Assembly (NCBI GenBank): GCA_003254885.1
Contig: QANT01007460.1
Span: 1 to 64,000 of the forward strand
DNA from: Purshia tridentata
Lineage: Eukaryota > Streptophyta > Magnoliopsida > Rosales > Rosaceae
Length of the DNA: 64,000 nucleotides
Direction: 5' to 3'
Position numbers and translations under genes: made by a program. Below the pieces are notes generated by a model. The model saw nothing but the letters and a program-made list of their open reading frames with translations. It ran no database searches and was not told the origin of the DNA. Shown one piece after another: positions 23,109 through 39,054 of the stretch. How positions within the stretch are numbered: the stretch's first letter is position 1; every line of letters begins with the position of its first letter.

Positions 23109-26100
23109 CTAGCTTGACATCATGACGTGATCAATGGCCTGAAGTGCCTGGTTGGCAAAAAATCGGACATCAACATCTGGATCCTCACTGAGCTCAACCA
23201 AAGAGGGACGAATTGTCTTCTCCACCACCTGTGTCGCAAAAGTTTTGAGGCCACAGGAAGAGAGAACATAAAAATAAAAAATGAATTAACAAACAAAACA
23301 TTCACTAATAAAATTGTGAAGATTCAGGTAGATACTTACGGATTGATCAACTATGGGAATGAGGGACTGCAGCACCTTTGCCACATTGAACTTGATGTTG
23401 GGTACTCTGAGGGAAAAACAAAGAATTCAGGGCGGAAAACAGAAATCACTCCGCTACATCAAATCTTTCCTATTTGGTAAACACAGTTCAAAATATATAT
23501 ACATACCGGTCCTTTGTCGCATTGATAACGACTGGAAGCAGTTTTGAACATGTGATTTCTGAACCCATAACCGGGGCAAGGAGACAGACTGCACGCAGAA
23601 TTGTCATTCGGTACAAATAGTGCGAATTGTCAATCATCTCCAGAACCTGCGCAAATATTATGCCAATGCCCATTGCTTTTAGATAATAGTGTACAAACAG
23701 AAATACATAACAATTAACAATAAAGGAAACAGCAAGGCTACAAAGTTGAAAATGTGGTAAGCCACCAGCAAATAAATAAACCATATCAACTACTTTAGTA
23801 ACTACTAACTAGTACCCATTCAGACATCCAAAATAAAACGGAATAATGGCTGAGAAAAATAATTGCACAACCAACTTAATTACAGTAGCACCAGCCTTGC
23901 AGAAAATATTTCCTACACAAAACCATTCAACACCTACAAACTAATTTCCAGGAAGAAATAGTTCGTAAAGCCAAGACGAACCTGAGAAAGAAGGTACAGA
24001 CATCAATTTCATAATTAAAAAAACAATACAAATTTCTATTCCACATTTCACAAAGATAAATATGGAATCTCCCATGACAAAAGCTTGTAGCAACTGAATC
24101 TCAAACCTGAGGAATAATGTGCTGCATTGCCCATTCTGGACCAAATTCTTCAGCAAGGCGCTTCAAATTGTTAGCAGCAGCATCACGAATTGAGTAAACC
24201 TGCAACAGATTCCAAAGATGCTAAGCAGATGGGAAAAGCTTGCAACAGATATCGAAGATGATAAAATAGAGAAATATGTCTCAATGTTAGATCTAGAACA
24301 CTAAGGCTTGTTCACCTTTTTTTCCTCTTTTTTTTTTTGGGGTCATAAAAAGATCGGTAAACTTAATATAGAAGTCAGCTTGAGCAAATGTCCACATAAA
24401 TTCTAAATAATTAAAAAACAATAATAAACCAAAAACTTTACTTCCCTCCAGCATGTATATATCTTTTACCAAAGCCTACATACAATGATTATGATTATCA
24501 TACGATAATGCTTCCTACATGACTTTAAATTACTCTTATGTCCAACTTGTATCTTAATGACTACCCAAAACCACCATCATTTCAAACTTCATTTTATATA
24601 TGTATATATATATATAGGAGCGTTTAAGCATATAACATCAACTACTTCAACAAATGGTGAGGAAGGAGTGAAATGTATTTCAAATCCTTGTTAAGAAAGG
24701 TGGGAATACACTAACCTTATCCTGTAACCACTGCATGCAAAGGGCACCAAGCTTATCATCAAAGAACCCAACACCTAGCTGACTGGCCAATAACGGTATG
24801 TACTCTATTATTGCAAGTCGAACCCTCCAATGTCTATCCTCCGCAAGCTCAACTATGGCTGGTAATAATGATTGAGATAGCAGATCAATTCCAATAACCT
24901 GCAAGAATGAATTGCCTCAGCATTCCCCCAAAACGACCAAAAAGGCCTAAATATTAAGTTCTAAGCCTTGTGTTTAAAGGCATTTGCAAAATCATCCAAA
25001 AGGAGACGTGGGAAATTAATTGAGAATACAATGCACTCATCACTGACATTTACTTTCTCAGTTTTGAACTGACCTGGTTCACTTGATCAAGCTTGCTAAT
25101 GATATTAAGGCGCACATCAGGAAATTCATCCTTCAGAAGCGAGAGAAAAATGGGAAGGAGCTGCTCAATTGTTGCATCCTGCATTTACCATGAGAATGAG
25201 ATTTTATGCAAGTAAAGCAATTAAAACGTGACAGACAGCAGTATAAAAAAATTGAAAAATCAATAGCAGGGTTGCAACAATGAGGGGGAAAAATTTTTTA
25301 TAAAAAAAACTCCCTCTATTCCCAGGGTCAATGTTCAGGCCAAATCTATGCATTATATGACAAAAACCAAAAATGGTTTACATGTAAACACAAGCAATCC
25401 ACATCAGCAATCGACAGTATTCATTTGAGTTACACATTTCCAGACAATTATGCAATTCCAAAGATGGTTGTTTATTATTACCAAAATGCAGACTTGAGCG
25501 TCAATTTGCAACAATGTAAATCAACAATAAAATTTGTACAGTACAATCCTAAAACCTAGTACACACCAAAGGTTTAAGAGACAAATTAAAATGTTACATG
25601 AAAAGAATGTCATGTTAAGATTCATTGATTTATATGAATTAGACAGATGAATGCAAATTTGAATTATAGATCAGATACACATCTCATTAAATTTTTTTCC
25701 AAGTTTTTCACAGGTGTGTGCAATATCCAACACATATTCAGCTCCACCATTCATCCACCCAAAACCATTCTTTTTTTGGGTCAACATCCTCCCAAAACCA
25801 TTCATTTAATGTAAAAGTCATATACACCTCATATTGGATCAAGTTCATTGATCTGTCAGACAAACTCTTTTTAAATTAACAAATTAACAAAACTACACAA
25901 TCGCGTATCCAGCCATAGTTGCATGTGATGACCAATGATAAATTATTCCCTGGACAAAGATAATTGCACTAAGCACAATATGATATCCTCACCTTTCCTA
26001 ATACAAGAGCCATTCCCATTATAACTGAAGCCAGAGCAGACCGGACATGTTGGGAAGAATCTGATGACAGTTCCTGCAATGGTCATTGGGAAGTATTGAA

Positions 26101-28321
26101 ATATCTAATACAACAAAGGTATAACTTGGAGTAACAATTAGCACCACCCAGAAATGAGAAACTTTTCATTAAAGCATGTGCACCTTCACACAAGGAAGAA
26201 TATGCTGAATTGCAAGTTCTGGATTTAAAATCCGACAAAACTTGGTAACTTTGCCAGCAGCTGCTATACGTACTTCAGCCTCATTATCTCGAAGCAATCG
26301 CACATATGCTGGAACCAAGTCCGTCCTTAAAGACAGCCACCATAAATCAGATATTTCAGAAGAAACAGAACAGCCAAAGACTATACTACACCATCACAGA
26401 TGAGTGCGTAGCTTAGCCGATAAAAACTTGGCTTAAAACTTTTTCTGATTAACAGATAGTTCATTTGTTTGATATTTTTTATTTATCACTATCTATATTT
26501 TACCACATGGCTGTAGTATGAAAATGATACCTTGTAGGCTCAGGCCCCACAGCTTCACAAAGCTCATATAATTGATTTGCAACCATGTAACGCACACGCC
26601 AAGACTTATCCTATTCAGAATGAAAAGATACAATGTCAAGATGCATGTAAACAAAATTCGATGACTCTTTTTGTATGCACAAAACTACTAGTGACACTCC
26701 AGAGTGTCATAGCCAGTAGATTCCATAAGCATGCCTTAAGATTGTAACCATATGCGGCCTTTTTAGGACAAAATGTGAAGTACAAATATAACCTTGAGAA
26801 CCATGCTTAAGATATATAGAAGTAACAAATGCTGAACATTCTGAACCTCCACAAACAATAAGAAACCAAATGTAGAATTCCACATTCTATATAAAAGGTT
26901 TACCTGAGAGAAGTTAACGATAACAGGGAGGATATGTGCAACACAATCTTGAGGCTCCAACAACTTGCCAAGAGCAGCACAGCCCTCAACGGCCAATAGT
27001 CGAACAGAATCTTGATCTAATATGAAATTAAATATGAGGACTTCAACTTTGAACTCAAAAAGAAATACAAACTGAGAATGCGAGAATGAAATGCTGTTAC
27101 TAACATACATTTCCAGATTCATTTTTTTTCAGTTGACTTCTTGTCTGGATTCCAGTCCTTACAAGTATTATAGCTTAAATTATACATGTTGTAACTTCAG
27201 AATAACTTACACCCTGAATTATATAAAAGATATCTTCAAGGTGGCAATATAAAAGATATCTTCGGAATAACTTACACCCTGAAGGTTTTCAATATGCTGT
27301 ATTACTCTATAGCACATTTACTCATATTAATGAACACAGACAAATCATAATTAGAACATGGATTACCAAACAATGTGTGTTTAGGCACATTGCAGTGTGG
27401 TATCACCGATTCATTCAATCTTATAGGTATGCAACACATGGGGCAAAACTGCAATATTAGACGCAACGATGACCAACAGAGATAGAAATATTGACAGAAT
27501 TACAAAATGTAGATGCCTCGCCATCTATTGAACACAAGATGAACGTTCAATTACCATCTTGTGTAAGATCCTCGAATATAGACATGATATCAGCCTTCAG
27601 ATGAGCAGGTTCAACAGTTGCTGCAAATTTCCCCAGGTTTGTTGCAGCAGACCTCCTAACCATAGGCATGTCATCTTGACACAACTGGCTGTAAATTGAC
27701 CGCAGCTCTGTCTTCAATGTCTCTGGTGCACTAGGGTAGGCAATATGAAAAAGCCCACATGCAGAAACTCGAGCTGTAAACCATTCACCAGCTGCCAACC
27801 TCTGAAAAGAATAAATAACAATATATATTGAACAAAGAGTTTAGTGAAGGTGAAAGGGTGGAAAACTGGAGAACTTTGTAATCAAGTAAAAAATTTTGAA
27901 CACAGCAGAAAATAAGAAGTCATCTAACCTTCACAAGAGGAATAAACCAGTTTACTAAATCGCCCTCCCTCATCTGAGACCCAATCCTGCATAGTGACTC
28001 CACAGCCTTGTCCCTCACACAGGTTTCCTCTACAGTGCAAAGGGTCTCCAAGGGTGGGAGCAACACATGTGCATGCTCCACTCCCCCAACATATGGAATG
28101 AAGACCCCCAACTCTTCTGCCATTGCAAGAAGTACCTCATCATCATCATCATTGTTTTCGCTCAGAAAGGGGATTAACTCCTTACGGGTTCGCTCTTCCC
28201 CAAGAGCACGCGCAATTGTTGATAGCCTGCGGATTGAGTTTAGTCGTAGCTGGATGTCATCATTTTTTAGCTCGTCTATGAGAACGGCTATTGGGTATAG
28301 CGGTTCATCGACCATAGACAT
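23109..28321 (-). CDS. PP2AA: Protein phosphatase 2A scaffold subunit A (PR65, RCN1-like)
   Basis: Twelve coding exons on the minus strand: 28321-27929, 27801-27555, 27016-26904, 26610-26531, 26325-26184, 26073-25993, 25178-25074, 24898-24716, 24199-24107, 23646-23507, 23406-23340, 23228-23109. They join in frame to 587 aa, the standard length of the plant A subunit. The protein is made of HEAT repeats throughout (for example [20 protein letters not shown] near the end). It begins [20 protein letters not shown]. The A subunit is the curved scaffold that holds the catalytic C and variable B subunits in cytosol and nucleus. The Arabidopsis RCN1/PP2AA genes affect auxin transport, ethylene and ABA signalling. 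A further exon lies in the 5' UTR: a donor at 29273 (GATCG|GTAAGA) and an acceptor at 28339 enclose a 935-bp leader intron, common in plant housekeeping genes. Confidence 0.97.
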
Positions 28322-28338
28322 TGTAATTCAAAGCTTTT

Positions 28339-29273
28339 CTAGAACAAAACACCAAAACAAACTATCAGAAGTACTGCAAGTAAATGATATCATTTAACTT
28401 GTAATCTTTACAAAGACTATAATGACGACCCAATAACCAATATGGCAGCTACAAAATTACTATACCTTCAAGACAAGTAAAACAATAAATATTAACAAAT
28501 AAATGGGCATGCGTGAAAAATTAAAAACTTCAGAAATAATTTGCTAAGTAAATGAAACTAAGACTTGGGGATAACTATTACTGCTATAAAAAAAATAATA
28601 CAAATAAAATTTCTAAAAACAAAACAAAATTTTCACAAATAACCAACGATTATTGTGACCACCCAAAATGCAAAAGAAAATGCAAACAAGCAAGAATGCA
28701 GAGTCATAATATATTAAAAAAAATAAACTACTATATTTTCATTCCGGTTTTCAATTTTTACTCACATTACTATGATTTCGAAGCTATCGAATGGACTTAA
28801 TAGAGAAGAGAATTGAGAAAAGCATCAGATCAACAGTTCGAGATCTAAATCAAACCCTAAAATCCAAATCAAGAAAACACCAAAAATGTTTTAAGGAAAA
28901 AAGAAGACGATGAATTCTTGGATTCCAAAAGCAGTAACTCTAAGGCTCTGCTTGGCTACTAAAATTTATAATGAGGAAAATGAATTAAGAACTGTTCACC
29001 TATGTAATGGCCAAGAAAAAATTAAAATTAAAAATAAACGACTGTGCATGCGATATACTAGCTCCTTGGTTCAGCTGTAATAAGTAATTCTTCATTTCCA
29101 CGAAATGAAAACATATCAGAATTTTATTTCTTTTATCGTACTTTCCTTTTTTTTCTCGGCAATCAACAGAGGCCAAAAATCAAGTTAGCCAGCTGATTAG
29201 CAACAAATTTCCAAAAGCATTTACATTTTCCGAGAGGAAATCCATAGAACTTAGGAGAGTTAACGGTCTTACC
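28339..29273 (-). other. Probable 5'-UTR intron of the PP2A-A gene
   Basis: On the minus strand GATCG|GTAAGACC at 29273 and TTGTTCTAG| at 28339 make a convincing intron of 935 bp ending 17 bp before the start codon. Long AT-rich leader introns of this sort often raise expression in plants. The first exon would lie at roughly 29340-29274, next to a GA-rich tract. Confidence 0.6.
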
Positions 29274-29340
29274 GATCTCAATGCCTCCCGCCGGCTGCCT
29301 CTGATTCGACAATCTCTGAGCGAGAGGAGAGAGAAGACGA

Positions 29341-30063
29341 GAGAAAGAGAGAGAACAAAAATGACGAGACTACCGGAGTATATGGTTCTGTTTGTTTCTA
29401 GGCCCATATGCACGAAAATTATCAGTGGGCCTTTACGCATCTCATGAGATTAAAGCTGAAGACGTAGAGTGGTCAAGCAGACCAAAACATTCAAATTAGG
29501 CCATTTTGTTTGGGCTTCATAAGCCCGGGCTCAATAGTGATGCATTGCTGCTTTAATCTGATTTTTTCTTGGTTACTGAAGATGTGGAACAACGATGGCA
29601 ACTAATTCTTGGTTCTTAATGATCTTTTTCTGCACTTTATTGATATTAATTAACAATTTCATGGTCTAGTCTCCATTTGGAAAATTTGAGCTGAGTAGAA
29701 ATAGATTTGAAAACAATAATGCTAGGATGTCAAATTTACCCCATTTTTATCTCATCTACTAACAAATTTACCCCATAAATTTCAATGAATATTCCGTAGA
29801 CTACATGTTGGATTTTAGATGGGCATTTTACGAGCTCTTATAGGACAGCCCCTCATAACAGCCAAGACTTCTCAAAATAGTGATTTCCCAGCTCGTCTTG
29901 CTTCAAAATGTTATCAAATCAAGAGTTCAATGTTCAAACCTCAAATTGCCTTTCTACACATGCATCTGTAAAGTTAAGTGACAGAAATCGATTTGTGAAC
30001 TAGTTTCAGTTACCCGCGATGAACTTCAAATCGCTGAATCAAATTTATAATATCAAGCCAATT
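29341..30063. other. Intergenic region between PP2A-A and ALMT-A
   Basis: This holds the PP2A-A promoter (GGCCCA-type sites near 29401 and 29425) and the 3' flank of ALMT-A. No other coding sequence is seen. Confidence 0.5.
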
Positions 30064-32754
30064 TTAAAGGGAACACTCTGAATTCTTGAACCGCAAGCAC
30101 CTAAATAGTCTAGTCCAAAACCCAACTGCCTCTTTGGCATCAAGTGGTTCCATAGGATCCTTAAAGTTTGCTTTCTCACTAAGCTCTATAAATTCATCCA
30201 CAAGATTTTGAAGCCTTGCCACAAACTCAATCAGAATTGATGCAAATGTTGCTAAAGATAAGGAGCTGGCGCTTTCATAAACTTTTGATTCTTCTGGTTC
30301 ATTTTGCACGGCATTCGCATTAAATGAAAGACGTGGCCATGATATTAATGGTTTCTTTAACATGCTATCTGAGGACATCCAGTCTGGCAATGAAGAATCA
30401 GCAGCCATGTTTGGGTTCTGAGCTTCCCAAGATTCACTCAGGGACTCGATCACAATCTGCTTATTTTCATTATCTTTATCAACAAATTGCTGAGCATCTT
30501 CATATTCCTTGCGCCTTATTTCAGGTCCCCAGCTTTCTGAATTGACGAGAAGGTATGACTTTTGGTCTATCTTCATTTGCAACTTTTCTGCTGCTTCATG
30601 CACTTCAAAAAGCAAGTCTCTGGGGCTTAATTTTTCCATATTTTCTACTTTGCTTCCAAGCTCACGTAGTACTTTTGCACCTTCAGTACCAACTCTCTGA
30701 AGCTCGCTTGCAAAAACCTGTCTCTTTTCCGGTGGTGCCTACAGAAACACATCCCCAAAACCAGATTATGAAAATGGAATAGCCCATGGGAAAGGTATCA
30801 TAAGTATTTATGTAACATGCATTACTAATAATAACCCATTGGCAAACAGAAAGACATAGGATTGAGAAGAAATCTGTGTTCTTAATCAACTATAAGGTTG
30901 AAATTGCTGTTGCATGGTTCAGAATCTTCTTGTCTTATCTTGGAAGCAAAGAGATGGTATGTAAAAGCCAAAATTTACTGGCATTACAGATCAATTTCCT
31001 TTCAGGGAACAATACAGATTTCTCACCAGCACTTGTGCAGGTATTCACACTATCTATTCTCAATATGCAGGAGATTGAAGATAAGTCTAAATTACTATTA
31101 AACAAATAATAATTGCCTTAAAATGAGAGATGGGCGGTTTGAACCACAAGATACATTTCCCGACTCTATCGTGGCTCAGAATATAATCTAATTCCCAGCG
31201 AAAATGCTGCTATGTACATTATTTTTTCTTTCTGCTATATACATTCTGCAAAGTAACAGTAAAGAGGAAAGAAGTATATTTACCTGTATTTCTGAAAGTA
31301 TGCATCCGTGCATTGCCATGACCATGAATGCACAATGCCTTAGTGAACCGCTGACTTTGACATAGTGTTTCCAGGGATAATTGAACGACTTATAAGGGCC
31401 ATGAGGTGGCTCCCATATTGCAAAGTCCAACTGCAAAAGCAAATAATAAATTTAATTAGTTCAACTAATAGTTCCCAACTTTTTTGGTTCAAATTTAAAA
31501 GACTAGAAGCAGAATTGTGATATCAGCACACCAGAGATTCCTCTTGGCTTGTAGATTGTACAGCCGATCTATAGCCACTATACAACGGGTCATCAGAGGC
31601 TTGGTAAGTGAGAATTTTTGAAGGAACTCTCTCATATTCCACACATTGCAGATATCCATTAACACAACCTATAACAGAACAAAAAACTTACACCATCAAT
31701 CCTGTCGTTTATGGTGGATATCTCCAAATAGATAATTAACTAACGAACAATAACAAACCTTCCAAAGAAACGGCAACACCTCTGAAATTTTTTACCACCA
31801 ACTTGTGGAGATCCTCCCCTGCCCAGATGGGGCATATACATATATTTACAGTCAAGCATATGCCAGCACCGACTCCAATTAGCAACAGTCGATAAAAGGC
31901 TGTTTGGAAAAATGATGTACTCCCAGACACCAAGACGATACAATATGTCAACAAGAATACCCGAAATCCGTATTCATAAGACTTCATTGTCGGATAAAGC
32001 TTGAGATAACTAGCAAAAAATCCTAACCATCACAAAACCCAACGGTCAAATTTCGAAGCATTTATCATAAGTAAACAAATAATGCAAGGTGACAAATAGT
32101 AATATGAAATATCATTCGCTGTAAACTCTAACCTGCTATAAAAACACTGATCACAATGATAACCTCCTGTAGATCACCTGCTAATAAAGACAATTCAGCA
32201 ATACCCAAAGCAAGCCCTCCAGCAGAAAACGTCCCCAAAGCTCGATTAAAACCCTTGTTAAGGGTTGCACCTTTTAACATTAAAACGACAATAAAGTTAC
32301 CATTAACCACACAAACAAACAAAAAATTGAATTAAACTGAATTGGAGTAACATGAGAATGATGATGAGAAGAGAGAACTAATACCTACGCTGAATTCAAA
32401 CACCACAACAACTGTGAGAATTGCCCAGATAGAGTACTGGCTCGAATCCTTGAGGGGCTCTTTGAAAAATATGAGCAGTGATACGATTGCTAGAGACATA
32501 CCCATCTTGACAGCAAACAAAACTTTTCGAGGATCCGAATGACCCATTTCGTACAATTTTACACAAGTGTCCTGCAAGCTATTACAGATGTTGGTAAACC
32601 CATCTGACATTGATCGAAAGCAGCCGCATTTGACTGCTTCTTCTTCGGCATCGGAGCTGTTGAGGCCAAAGTCCGAGTACCCTTTTCTGGATAGCAGCCT
32701 TTCCTTGCTTCTCTCAGCAAAGCTGTGCCTAAACGACCCAATTTTGGCTGCCAT
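30064..32754 (-). CDS. Aluminium-activated malate transporter family channel, ALMT9/ALMT4-like (ALMT-A)
   Basis: Six exons on the minus strand: 32754-32385, 32270-32133, 32022-31759, 31668-31532, 31430-31284, 30738-30064, giving 576 aa. The N-terminal half has about six membrane segments (from [21 protein letters not shown] onward). The family motifs [39 protein letters not shown] and the WEPPHG signature (residues 309-314) are intact. The long C-terminal cytosolic part carries LLVNSESW and the late helix [18 protein letters not shown]. Family knowledge: clade II ALMTs (ALMT9, 4, 5, 6) are tonoplast anion channels that carry malate or chloride in guard cells. The start [11 protein letters not shown] resembles AtALMT9. 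Exon phases are identical to ALMT-B. No disruption is seen. Confidence 0.94.
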
Positions 32755-33376
32755 TTCTTCGCCACAAGGAAATGGAACAGCAACTCAGAATTTCAGAATA
32801 CAAAAATGGACATAAGGGAAAATACCAGAATAGTAAGTAGAGCAAAGCTTACATGAGAGTCATGAGACAGTGCCGTAAAAGAGGCTATCTCTTACTAGGT
32901 AGAACCGTAGAAGATTCACGCCTTCAGTAAAAGATACGCCGATACTGTGTCGTTTCGGTGGTTTGGGCAGTTGAAAAGTTTGAACTTGAGAGGAGACTGG
33001 AGAGGTAGTTGGGGGGTACAGTAGACGTTGAGAAATTATTATTATTATTTTTTTAAATCCACGGAAAAGATCGAGATAAGAGGCTGAGGGGGACTGGTAG
33101 GAGACGATACAATGACATTAGACATTAGCCATCTGCCATTAGACAGCCACGTTTTTCTACAACCATCTATGATCTAGCCAGCCACCAATCACGAAAAATA
33201 AAACTTTTATTTGTTGAACAAGTTATGGTTTCCACGGGCAAACAACATCTCTCCTTTTATCTACAGCCTTTACAAGTTTCCACAGAAATCTCATGATCCA
33301 CCTTCACCTCTGGCCATGACCAGGTGAGAGATATTATTATTATTTTTTAATCAAATTTTTACAATTTAATAGTTTG

Positions 33377-33794
33377 TAAAAAGGGTAAATAGTCATTTTA
33401 GTTCTCAAACTATTACACTTGTATCAGTTTGATTCCCAGACTTTTAATTTGAAAAATTAAGGACTCTTACTTTTTTAATTTTGTCAATTGAGGACTTTTC
33501 TATCAATTTACACATTTTTTATCTAAATTTATGTTTTTATAACACCATGTAAAGTCTTTTTTAAAGGCAAAATGATTCATTTCATTTAAATCTTATTATT
33601 TTTCATCATGGGTCATTTTATTCCTTCATTTCTCGCTAAATTTGAATTAAAAATGTGTAATTTGATGGAAAAGTCCTTAATTGGCCAAATTAAAAAAGTC
33701 AGAGTCCTTAATTTTTTAAATTAAAAGTCTGAGGACCAAACCGATAAAAATGTAATAATCCGAAAACCAAAATAATTATTTACTCTTTTAAAAA
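33377..33794. mobile_element. MITE-like hairpin, about 420 bp, with long inverted arms
   Basis: The left arm (about 33377-33535) and right arm (about 33645-33794) are long inverted repeats. For example AGACTTTTAATTTGAAAAAT on the left pairs with ATTTTTTAAATTAAAAGTCT on the right, and GAGGACTTTTCTATCAATTT with its near-complement. No coding potential. This would fold into a long hairpin and could be a source of small RNAs. Confidence 0.75.
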
Positions 33795-34689
33795 TATAAG
33801 AATTAAGTGAAAAGATTAAGGAGATTTTTAGAAGAGGGATGCGTTGACTGTGCAGTAGGTTGCAAACAGAAACACTCTCCACAATCCACATTGATCAAAT
33901 CCCTGAGCTTGATTGGTCACAGAAGTCTATCCAAATGTCAATAATTTCAGCCAACCGGAAGACAACGCGTGGATAGATTGCGTCTGGACTATAATATCGA
34001 GCACGAAGGCTGTCTCTCGTCTTTCAGATATAAAATAATTGTCTGATTTCCTATACATGCATAGCACTATACTATATAGCATGCACAATAAATATGGAGA
34101 AAATGTATATATAACAAAAAGAGAAAAACTGATGAAAGGTAGACCCTTGAGGAGAAAGGCCGTTTATTTTAAATGAGATTTTATTTTTGTCTACGGTGCA
34201 GACACTATACCACATGTAGGTAGTGTAATGGTCCATTTTCACATAATGAATGTATGTGGTACAATGGCTGTATGGATGGGCGACAGTCTCTTTCATAATA
34301 ACAGTTTTAGTCATATAGAAAACGTTGTTGTCTCTTATGTTATGGGGTAACTTCGTAGGTAAGTAAATGATAACATTTCACATTGAAAAGAAGAGAATAT
34401 GATGCTATCTTTAATTTTGTATCATTAACGTGTTGGGAAGAGTTAAGGTACTTAAATAAGGCATACGAGTTTAAAGAATAACTTTTAACTAGAACTTTAA
34501 ATGTATTGTGATTGGTTTTGATAGTTTTATCAATGGTTATTTATAAAAATTATTTTATTAGTTAACTGTTGTCAATGAGATTTGATTTGAATTCAAGATT
34601 TTCTTCGATAAAAAACTAAATTTAAATATCATTTACTAGACTAAATAATTATTAATATTTATAAAAATTATTAGTATGCCATGTTATTA

Positions 34690-35040
34690 TTATTATTTTT
34701 TGGATGAAGGAATAGAATATTAAAATAGCCCAACAGGCAAAACTACAAATTAATAAGGTTCAAAGGCCAAGCAAATAACCGCCCAAAGCAAAGCCCAACA
34801 AGATACAACCCAAATACTAGACTCAATAGCAGTGAAAATACATACATAAAAGGCTTCCGGAAGGTAGGATTGCTAGAAAACGGGCCCAAATCCGCTTACT
34901 ATACAAACCCAAACGGTACACAAAGCAAAACAAATAAACACAAAAACGGCACACAGCAACCAAACGACACCAAAAGACAGAAACCCAAAACAGAACGACA
35001 ACAGACTTCCAATTTTTCTCCATGAAACTCAGTAGTCGCG
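34690..35040 (-). repeat. Retroposon-like non-coding segment upstream of KRR1
   Basis: A segment with alternating AAAACA, GCCCAA and CAAAGC motifs lies between AT-rich DNA and the KRR1 promoter. The style is like the 3' non-coding end of plant LINE-type retroposons in reverse orientation. There is no protein evidence, so this remains tentative. Confidence 0.25.
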
Positions 35041-35091
35041 TCTGCAACAGAAACGTTTTTTAACACTACAAATGCCTATGCTAATTGCATA

Positions 35092-35174
35092 GGCCCAGCA
35101 AAATAACGGTCGTTTAGAGAAACCGCGGTTCTAAACTTGTAACACTGGTCTCGCTCGCTCGCCGTCTAGGGTTT
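35092..35174 (+). promoter_or_regulatory. Site II (GGCCCA) plus telo-box (AGGGTTT) upstream of KRR1
   Basis: GGCCCA lies at 35092-35097 and AGGGTTT at 35168-35174, just before the KRR1 start at 35206. This pair is the known promoter signature of plant ribosome-biogenesis and ribosomal protein genes, read by TCP factors and telo-box binders, and it fits the gene product. Confidence 0.6.
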
Positions 35175-35205
35175 CAAAAACTGAAACGAAAGCAACACAG
35201 CGACG

Positions 35206-38669
<3,464 letters not shown>

Positions 38670-39054
38670 ATAGTCTGAGTTGTGGGTTGTGATATATAGG
38701 TTCATCAGACGATAAGTTGGACATGTATTGTCTGGTCAAACTCTGATGGAATGGTTTGGAAATTTTAGGGAATGCTGCCCACACTGTCGGATTTTCATTG
38801 TTAATGGATTAAACCTCGACTCATTTCTCACTGTGCATGACAAACGTTGTGTCCGGTATGTTATCCGATGCAAGGAATTATCTAAACCTATAAATCAAAT
38901 GTATGAAAAGAAAACTTATCCAGCCAAAAAAAAAATTTATTAAGTTAACATGTTATACATGGACTAATAGTTCCTTTCTATTTCTTGTCTGCTGGCCAAA
39001 TCTACCAAATCCACGTTTCAATCCTAAGGAAGTTCTCATTATGAAATACCAAAT

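Larger units (their letters stand above)
32755..35205. other. Divergent region between ALMT-A and KRR1
   Basis: No gene is supported in this 2.4 kb. It contains the ALMT-A leader and promoter, a MITE-like hairpin (33377-33794), and a C/A-rich segment (34690-35040) of possible retroposon origin just before the KRR1 promoter. Confidence 0.55.
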
